Shown: positions 59,801-64,000 of the stretch, piece after piece
How the letters are laid out: each line of letters begins with the position of its first letter
How positions within the stretch are numbered: position 1 is the first letter of the stretch
Assembly: GCF_003065605.1 (NCBI RefSeq)
Contig: NZ_CP026952.1
Span: forward strand, 3,286,001 to 3,350,000
Direction: 5' to 3'
Origin: Aeromicrobium chenweiae
GTDB taxonomy: Bacteria; Actinomycetota; Actinomycetes; Propionibacteriales; Nocardioidaceae
Length of the DNA: 64,000 nucleotides
The notes under the pieces: model-generated
The model's database searches: none
What the model saw: only the letters and a program-made list of their open reading frames with translations
Told to the model about the DNA's origin: nothing
Translations under genes and position numbers: made by a program

Positions 59801-60592
59801 ATGACACCTCGCCAGCTCCTGGTCCGCGGACTCCTCGCGGGCTTCATCGCCTCCCTGTTCTCCTTCGGCATCGCCTGCACGGTCGGTGAGCCGCAGGTCG
59901 ACGCCGCCATCGCCATCGAGGAGGCCGGCTCCGCGGCCACGGCCGACACGGCCCCGCACGAGCACGCCGACGGCCACACCCACTCCCACGCCGACGACGG
60001 CACCGAGGTGCCGCGGGACGTCCAGTCGACCTTCGGGCTCGCGACCGGCATCCTCACGGTCGGCACGGCGCTCGGCGGTGTCGTCGGACTCGCCTCGGCG
60101 TTCGCGGTCGGCCGCCTCGGCCGGCTGCGCCCGAGCCAGTCCACCGCACTCGTCGCCCTCGTGGGGTACGTATCGTTCAGTCTCGTGCCCTTCCTGAAGT
60201 ATCCGTCCACCCCACCCGCCGTCGGCAACGCCGACACGATCGGCGACCGGACGCTGCACTACTTCGTCGTCCAGGGCATCGCGGTCCTCGCCGCGGTCGC
60301 AGCCGTGGCAGCGGCACGCCTCCTGCTTCCCCGCCTCGGCACCTACCGGACCGTCCTGGCCACCGTCGGCGGCTTCCTCGCGGTCGTGGTCGTCACGGCT
60401 CTCGCGATGCCGACCGTGAACGAGCTCGGCAGCTTCCCGGCCGACACCCTCTGGCAGTTCCGCCTGGCGTCCCTGCTGACGAACGCCACGCTGTGGGCCG
60501 GTCTCGGCATCATCCTGGTCGGACTCGTCGGGCGACTGCACGAGCAGGAGACCGTCCGGGTCGTCCGCCGCGACCTGGCGGCGAGCCTGTGA
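59801..60592 (+). CDS. cbtA: CbtA family cobalt transporter
   Basis: 263 residues. Five to six membrane helices (LLAGFIASLFSFGIA, FGLATGILTVGTALGGVVGLASAFAVG, LVALVGYVSFSLVPFLKYP, VVQGIAVLAAVAAVAAARLL, TVGGFLAVVVVTALAM, LWAGLGIILVGLVG), and a His-rich loop after the first (HEHADGHTHSHADD), which fits the metal-uptake role of CbtA. KYPSTPPAVGN between helices is a typical family motif. It lies 84 nt after cbtB in a gap with no visible element. Its stop overlaps the cobT start (GTGA). Confidence 0.9.
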   Translation: MTPRQLLVRGLLAGFIASLFSFGIACTVGEPQVDAAIAIEEAGSAATADTAPHEHADGHTHSHADDGTEVPRDVQSTFGLATGILTVGTALGGVVGLASAFAVGRLGRLRPSQSTALVALVGYVSFSLVPFLKYPSTPPAVGNADTIGDRTLHYFVVQGIAVLAAVAAVAAARLLLPRLGTYRTVLATVGGFLAVVVVTALAMPTVNELGSFPADTLWQFRLASLLTNATLWAGLGIILVGLVGRLHEQETVRVVRRDLAASL

Positions 60593-61617
60593 GCGCGCCG
60601 GTCTCCCCGCCGTCCCCGGCGGTGCGCGCCGAGGCCACGGCCCGCCTGGCGGCGCTCGCGACCCCGCCCGGTGCGCTCGGTCGCCTCGGTGAGCTCGCGG
60701 TGTGGGTCGCGACCGTCCAGGGACAGGTGCCGCCCGTGCCGGTCGACCGCGTGCGCACGGTGATCTTCGCCGGCGACCACGGTGTCGCCGACCACGGCGT
60801 CTCGGCGTTCCCCAAGGCGATCACCCCGGCGATGGTCCGCACCTTCCTGCTCGGCAAGGCCGCCGTGTCGGTCCTCGCGGCGCAGCACGGGGTGAGCGTC
60901 CGCGTGCTCGACATCGGCGTCGAGGACGACCTGGCGGGCGTGCCGGCCGAGGTCACCGCCTTCAAGATCCGTCGCGGCAGCGGTGCGATCCACCTCGAGG
61001 ACGCCCTGACCGCCGACGAGACCCGTCGCTCGATCGCCGTGGGAGAGACGGTCGCGGCCGAGGAGATCGCCGCCGGCGCACAGCTGCTCATCGGCGGCGA
61101 CATGGGCATCGGCAACACGACGCCGGCGGCTGCCCTCATCGCCGCGTCGCTCGGGCTCCCGGCGTCCGAGGTCACCGGCCGCGGCACCGGCGTCGACGAG
61201 GCCGGGCTGGCGCGCAAGACCGAGATCGTCCAGCAGGCCCTCGACCGCGCCGGCAGCCGGGTCACCGACCCGGTCGACACCCTGACCGCCCTCGGCAGCG
61301 CGGACCTCGCCGCCGCCGCAGGCTTCCTGGCGGCCGCGGCACGCGCCGGCGTCCCGGTCCTGCTCGACGGCGTCATCTCGGTCGCGGCCGCGGTCATGGC
61401 CGACCGCCTCGCGCCGGGCGCAGCGGAGTGGTTCGCCGCCGGGCACCGCTCGACCGAGCCGGCGCAGGCGCTCGCGCTGGACAAGCTCGGGCTGTCGCCG
61501 ATCCTCGACCTCGGCATGCGGCTCGGCGAGGGCAGCGGTGCGGTCGCGGCCGTGCCGGTCGTCCGCTCGGCGGCCCTGCTGCTGTCGGACGTCGCCCTGC
61601 TGTCGGACCTCGGCTGA
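60589..61617 (+). CDS. cobT: Nicotinate-nucleotide--dimethylbenzimidazole phosphoribosyltransferase CobT
   Basis: 342 residues from the GTG at 60589. Family motifs are complete: TPPGALGRLGELAVWVATVQG, VIFAGDHGVADHGVSAFPKAIT, GGDMGIGNTTPAAALIAASL, VTGRGTGVDEAGLARK, PVLLDGVISVAAAVMADRL, GHRSTEPAQALALDKLGLSPILDLGMRLGEGSGAVAAVPVVRSA, with the catalytic Glu in LGEGSG. It makes alpha-ribazole phosphate for the lower ligand. The transfer of cobT into the cbtBA unit puts it under the third riboswitch. Confidence 0.95.
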   Translation: MSAPVSPPSPAVRAEATARLAALATPPGALGRLGELAVWVATVQGQVPPVPVDRVRTVIFAGDHGVADHGVSAFPKAITPAMVRTFLLGKAAVSVLAAQHGVSVRVLDIGVEDDLAGVPAEVTAFKIRRGSGAIHLEDALTADETRRSIAVGETVAAEEIAAGAQLLIGGDMGIGNTTPAAALIAASLGLPASEVTGRGTGVDEAGLARKTEIVQQALDRAGSRVTDPVDTLTALGSADLAAAAGFLAAAARAGVPVLLDGVISVAAAVMADRLAPGAAEWFAAGHRSTEPAQALALDKLGLSPILDLGMRLGEGSGAVAAVPVVRSAALLLSDVALLSDLG

Positions 61618-62630
61618 TGTCCGACGCGGAGCCGCTCGTCGTCGTCGAGCGACGCGGACACCTCGGCGTGCTGGAGCTCAACCGGCCGCGGGCGATCAAC
61701 GCGCTCGTCCCCGAGATGGTGCACCTCATGCAGCGGGCGCTCGACGACTGGGCCACCTCCGAGGCCGTCGCCACGGTCCTGGTCGCCGGTCGCGGCGACC
61801 GCGGGCTGTGCGCAGGCGGCGACCTGCAGGGCATGTACCGCTCCGCCCGTGACGGGACGCATGAGTCCGTCGACTTCTGGCGCGACGAGTACGTCCTCGA
61901 CCACACGATCGCGACCTTCCCCAAGCCCGTCGTCGCCCTGATGGACGGCATCGTCCTGGGTGGCGGCGTCGGCATCTCCGCCCACGCGCGCCACCGCGTG
62001 GTGACCGAGCGCTCGTCCGTTGGCATGCCCGAGACCCGCATCGGGTTCGTCCCGGACGTGGGCGGACCGTGGCTGCTGGCCCAGGCGCCCGGCGAGCTCG
62101 GCACCCACCTCGCGCTGACCGCGTCCAACGCCGACGCCGCCGACGCGATCGCGCTCGGGCTGGCGGACGTCCTGGTGCCGAGCGAACGGCTCGCGGAGCT
62201 CGTGCTCGACCTGGAGACCCAGGCCCCCGACGCCGTCCTCGACCGCCTCGCGACCGAGGCGCCCCCATCGTCCTTGGCCGCCCAGCGGGACTGGATCGAC
62301 GCCGCGTACGCCGGCGACGACGTGCTCACCGTGGTGAAGCGTCTCCGGGCCTCCGACGTCGAGGCCGCTCACCGGGCGGCGGACGACATCGAGTCACGGT
62401 CCCCCACCGCGGTCACGCTCACCCTCGCGGCACTGCGACGGGCCGCGACCCTGCCGGACCTGCGCACCGCGCTCGACCAGGACCTCGCCGTCTCCACGCA
62501 CCTGCTGACCGTCCCCGACATGGCCGAGGGCATCCGAGCCCAGGTCATCGACAAGGACCGCTCACCCCGCTGGGACCCACCGTCCCTGCCCGACGTCGAC
62601 CCGACCGCGTTCCGCCACCTCTTCCCCTGA
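61617..62630 (+). CDS. 3-hydroxyisobutyryl-CoA hydrolase / enoyl-CoA hydratase family protein
   Basis: 337 residues; TGATG overlap with cobT. Crotonase fold with the hydrolase-type signature: LGVLELNRPRAINALVPEMV, GRGDRGLCAGGDLQGMY, ALMDGIVLGGGVGISAHARHRVVTERSSVGMPETRIGFVPDVGGPWLLA, and SPTAVTLTLAALRRA. These are the marks of 3-hydroxyisobutyryl-CoA hydrolase of valine breakdown. No other valine gene is nearby, so its presence at the end of a cobalamin-riboswitch operon is odd; propionyl-CoA from valine does feed the B12-dependent methylmalonyl-CoA mutase, which could link them. This link is speculative. Confidence 0.85.
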   Translation: MSDAEPLVVVERRGHLGVLELNRPRAINALVPEMVHLMQRALDDWATSEAVATVLVAGRGDRGLCAGGDLQGMYRSARDGTHESVDFWRDEYVLDHTIATFPKPVVALMDGIVLGGGVGISAHARHRVVTERSSVGMPETRIGFVPDVGGPWLLAQAPGELGTHLALTASNADAADAIALGLADVLVPSERLAELVLDLETQAPDAVLDRLATEAPPSSLAAQRDWIDAAYAGDDVLTVVKRLRASDVEAAHRAADDIESRSPTAVTLTLAALRRAATLPDLRTALDQDLAVSTHLLTVPDMAEGIRAQVIDKDRSPRWDPPSLPDVDPTAFRHLFP

Positions 62631-62636
62631 CCCGGT

Positions 62637-62730
62637 GACGGTTTCCCACGGTACCGTGGGATTTGGGCACTTACCTCGCGTCTCAACACGAGGGGAGTGA
62701 CGAATTACCACGGTCCCGTGGGAAACCGTC
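62637..62730. terminator. Very long inverted repeat between the cobT unit and cobU
   Basis: 23-bp arms at 62637-62659 (starting GACGGTTTCCCACGGTACC) and 62708-62730 pair at 22 of 23 positions. The inner part pairs imperfectly further (CACTTACCTCG against CGAGGGGAGTG) around a 10-nt loop. The left arm contains the palindrome CCCACGGTACCGTGGG. Between convergent genes; probable two-way terminator. Confidence 0.7.
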
Positions 62731-62739
62731 CACGGGCGG

Positions 62740-63270
62740 TCAGAGGCGGAGGACGCGGCCGGAGACGACGAGCAGGACGTCGTCGCACTCCTCGGCGATG
62801 CCCTGGTTGACGACGCCGAGCAGGTCGCGGAAGAGCCGACCGGAGCGGTGCTCGGGGACGACGCCCATGCCGACCTCGTTGGTCACCACGACCACCGTGT
62901 CACCGTGCTCCGCGATCGCGCGCGCCGTGGCGTCGACCCGGTCGAGCAGGACCGGCTCCCAGTCGTCGCGCAGCTGGTCCCAGCCGTCGAGCTCGTCGAT
63001 GACGGCCGTGAGCCAGGTGCCGAGGCAGTCGATCAGCACCGCGCCCTCGGCGCCGCGGATCGCCGCCGCCAGGTCCTGCGTCTCCAGCGTCTCCCAGTGC
63101 TCGGGCCGCCGCTCGCGGTGGACCGCGACACGCGCCGCCCACTCGGGATCGACGTCCACGTCCGGCAGCGGGCCGGGCGCGACGTACGTGACATGGGTTG
63201 CCGCGATCAGCAACGACTCGGCGTGGAACGACTTTCCTGAGCGCACTCCGCCCGTGACCAGAACCTTCAT
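62740..63270 (-). CDS. cobU: Bifunctional adenosylcobinamide kinase/guanylyltransferase CobU (CobP)
   Basis: 176 residues. P-loop VLVTGGVRSGKSFHAESLL, the conserved VAPGPLPDVDVDPEWAARVAVHRERRPEHWETLET (with the GTP-binding His-Arg segment), VLIDCLGTWLTAVIDEL and VVVVTNEVGMGVVPEHRSGRLFRDLLGVVNQGIA are all present. It phosphorylates adenosylcobinamide and adds GMP before nucleotide loop joining by CobS. It is divergent from the cobD/cbiB gene with 55 nt between the starts. Confidence 0.93.
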   Translation of the reverse strand: MKVLVTGGVRSGKSFHAESLLIAATHVTYVAPGPLPDVDVDPEWAARVAVHRERRPEHWETLETQDLAAAIRGAEGAVLIDCLGTWLTAVIDELDGWDQLRDDWEPVLLDRVDATARAIAEHGDTVVVVTNEVGMGVVPEHRSGRLFRDLLGVVNQGIAEECDDVLLVVSGRVLRL

Positions 63271-63325
63271 GCCACCTCGCTAGGGTCAAGGCGAGCCTAC
63301 CGCCGATCGTCCGAGGAGCCCCTGC

Positions 63326-64000
63326 ATGCGATCGCGCGCCATCGGTCTCGTCCTCGGCTTCGCCGCCGACCGCGTGCTGGGCGACCCGGCCCGGCACCAC
63401 CCGGTCGCCGCCTTCGGGCAGGTCGCCGTCGCCCTGGAGCGCCGCGTGTGGGCCGACGACCGCAGGACCGGCATCGCGTACGCCGCCGCGCTGGTCGGCA
63501 GCACCGCCGCCGCGGGCGCGACCGCCGACCGGGCGACCGCCCACCACCCCCTCGTCCGGACGCTGCTCACCGCGACGGCGACCTGGGCCGTCCTCGGTGG
63601 ACGGTCTCTGGGCCGCGAGGCCCGGCGCGTGCAGGCGCACCTCGCCCGCGACGACCTGCCGGCCGCCCGTCAGCAGCTCACCCACCTCGTCGGCCGCGAC
63701 CCGTCCCACCTCGACGCCGGGGAGATCTCACGCGCCACGGTCGAGTCGGTCGCGGAGAACACCTCCGACGCCGTCGTGGCCCCTTTGCTCGCCGGCGCCG
63801 TCGGCGGGATCGGCGGGCTGCTCGCCTACCGGGCGGCCAACACCCTGGACGCGATGGTGGGCCACCGCAGCGAGCGCCACCGCGAGTTCGGCTGGGCCTC
63901 CGCGCGTCTCGACGACGTCCTCAACCTCGCGCCCGCGCGCCTCTCCGCGCTCCTCGCCGCAGTCCTGGCGCCGGTGGTCGCCGGTCGCCCCGCCGACGCC
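63326..64000 (+). CDS. cobD: Adenosylcobinamide-phosphate synthase CobD/CbiB, 5' part
   Basis: 225 codons visible; the gene runs off the right edge. The ATG at 63326 is preceded by GAGGAG. The start AIGLVLGFAADRVLGDPARHHPVAAFGQVAVALERRVW is the family hallmark (DPxxxHPV), followed by GRDPSHLDAGEISRATVESVAENTSDAVVAPLLAGAVGGIGGLLAYRAANTLDAMVGHRSERHREFGWASARLDDVLNLAPARL, which is the conserved membrane core. It attaches the aminopropanol (phosphate) arm to adenosylcobyric acid. Being 3'-open, it is not seen as a closed frame. Confidence 0.92.
   Translation, partial: MRSRAIGLVLGFAADRVLGDPARHHPVAAFGQVAVALERRVWADDRRTGIAYAAALVGSTAAAGATADRATAHHPLVRTLLTATATWAVLGGRSLGREARRVQAHLARDDLPAARQQLTHLVGRDPSHLDAGEISRATVESVAENTSDAVVAPLLAGAVGGIGGLLAYRAANTLDAMVGHRSERHREFGWASARLDDVLNLAPARLSALLAAVLAPVVAGRPADA

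Noticed and set aside
1..64000. tRNA, rRNA, transposase, integrase or att-site repeats
   Set aside because: No cloverleaf-like sequences, no rRNA segments, no DDE or recombinase motifs and no long direct repeats flanking the toxin or ESX regions were recognised by eye.

Overview
The window is high-GC actinobacterial DNA. It carries an ESX-type type VII secretion locus with mycosins, many four-base GTGA/ATGA gene overlaps, GTG starts, and several genes whose start codon lies 6-7 nt after a TANNNT -10 box, as expected for leaderless mRNAs. The gene families (DUF3516 helicase, SCO6745-like proteins, stand-alone LigD-type polymerase, aerobic cobalamin genes with a ChlI/ChlD-like partner) suggest a nocardioid-type actinobacterium such as Nocardioides or Aeromicrobium. 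The genus is an inference and cannot be fixed from this sequence alone.

Layout. 1-6.7 kb: the end of a secreted EEP-family nuclease, a secreted sugar-dehydrogenase-like protein, a TetR/Baeyer-Villiger monooxygenase divergent pair and a large DEAD/DEAH helicase. 6.7-11.9 kb: an accessory toxin/immunity island. It has two small helical WXG100-like genes, a polymorphic-toxin-like protein, an SseB-domain protein, a duplicated pair of probable ADP-ribosyltransferase-like genes (one copy fused, one split), small broken reading frames and two probable immunity-type genes. 12-26.1 kb: the type VII secretion locus. It has eccC on the minus strand, then divergently eccD1, two WXG100 proteins, an Esp-like protein, mycosin 1, a repeat-rich WXG-domain protein, eccD2, a Pro/Thr-rich anchored protein, eccB and mycosin 2. 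No eccE or eccA is present.

26.1-35.4 kb: ordinary metabolism and regulation: quinone oxidoreductase, two aldo/keto reductases with MmyB-like and MerR regulators, a DUF2461 protein, a two-domain glycosyltransferase, and a TetR/MFS efflux pair with three tandem operators. 35.4-64 kb: an aerobic cobalamin region split into several transcription units and interrupted by unrelated genes (APC permease, UspA, MDR oxidoreductase, SCO6745 pair, LigD-type polymerase, Ohr, TetR, DNA glycosylase). Cobalamin genes present are cobF, cobN (frameshifted), cobG-like, cobH, cobIJ, cobM, cobL, a ChlI/D-type chelatase, cobO, a cobB-cobC fusion, cobA, a phosphatase, cbtB, cbtA, cobT, cobU and the start of cobD/cbiB. 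Three cobalamin riboswitches precede cobN, the chelatase operon and cbtB. CobK, CobQ and CobS are not in the window; they may lie beyond the right edge or elsewhere.

Across the window every convergent gene gap longer than about 50 bp holds one long, locus-specific inverted repeat, while the convergent gaps shorter than about 20 bp hold none. These are probably two-way terminators. No tRNA, rRNA, CRISPR array, insertion sequence or phage gene was seen.
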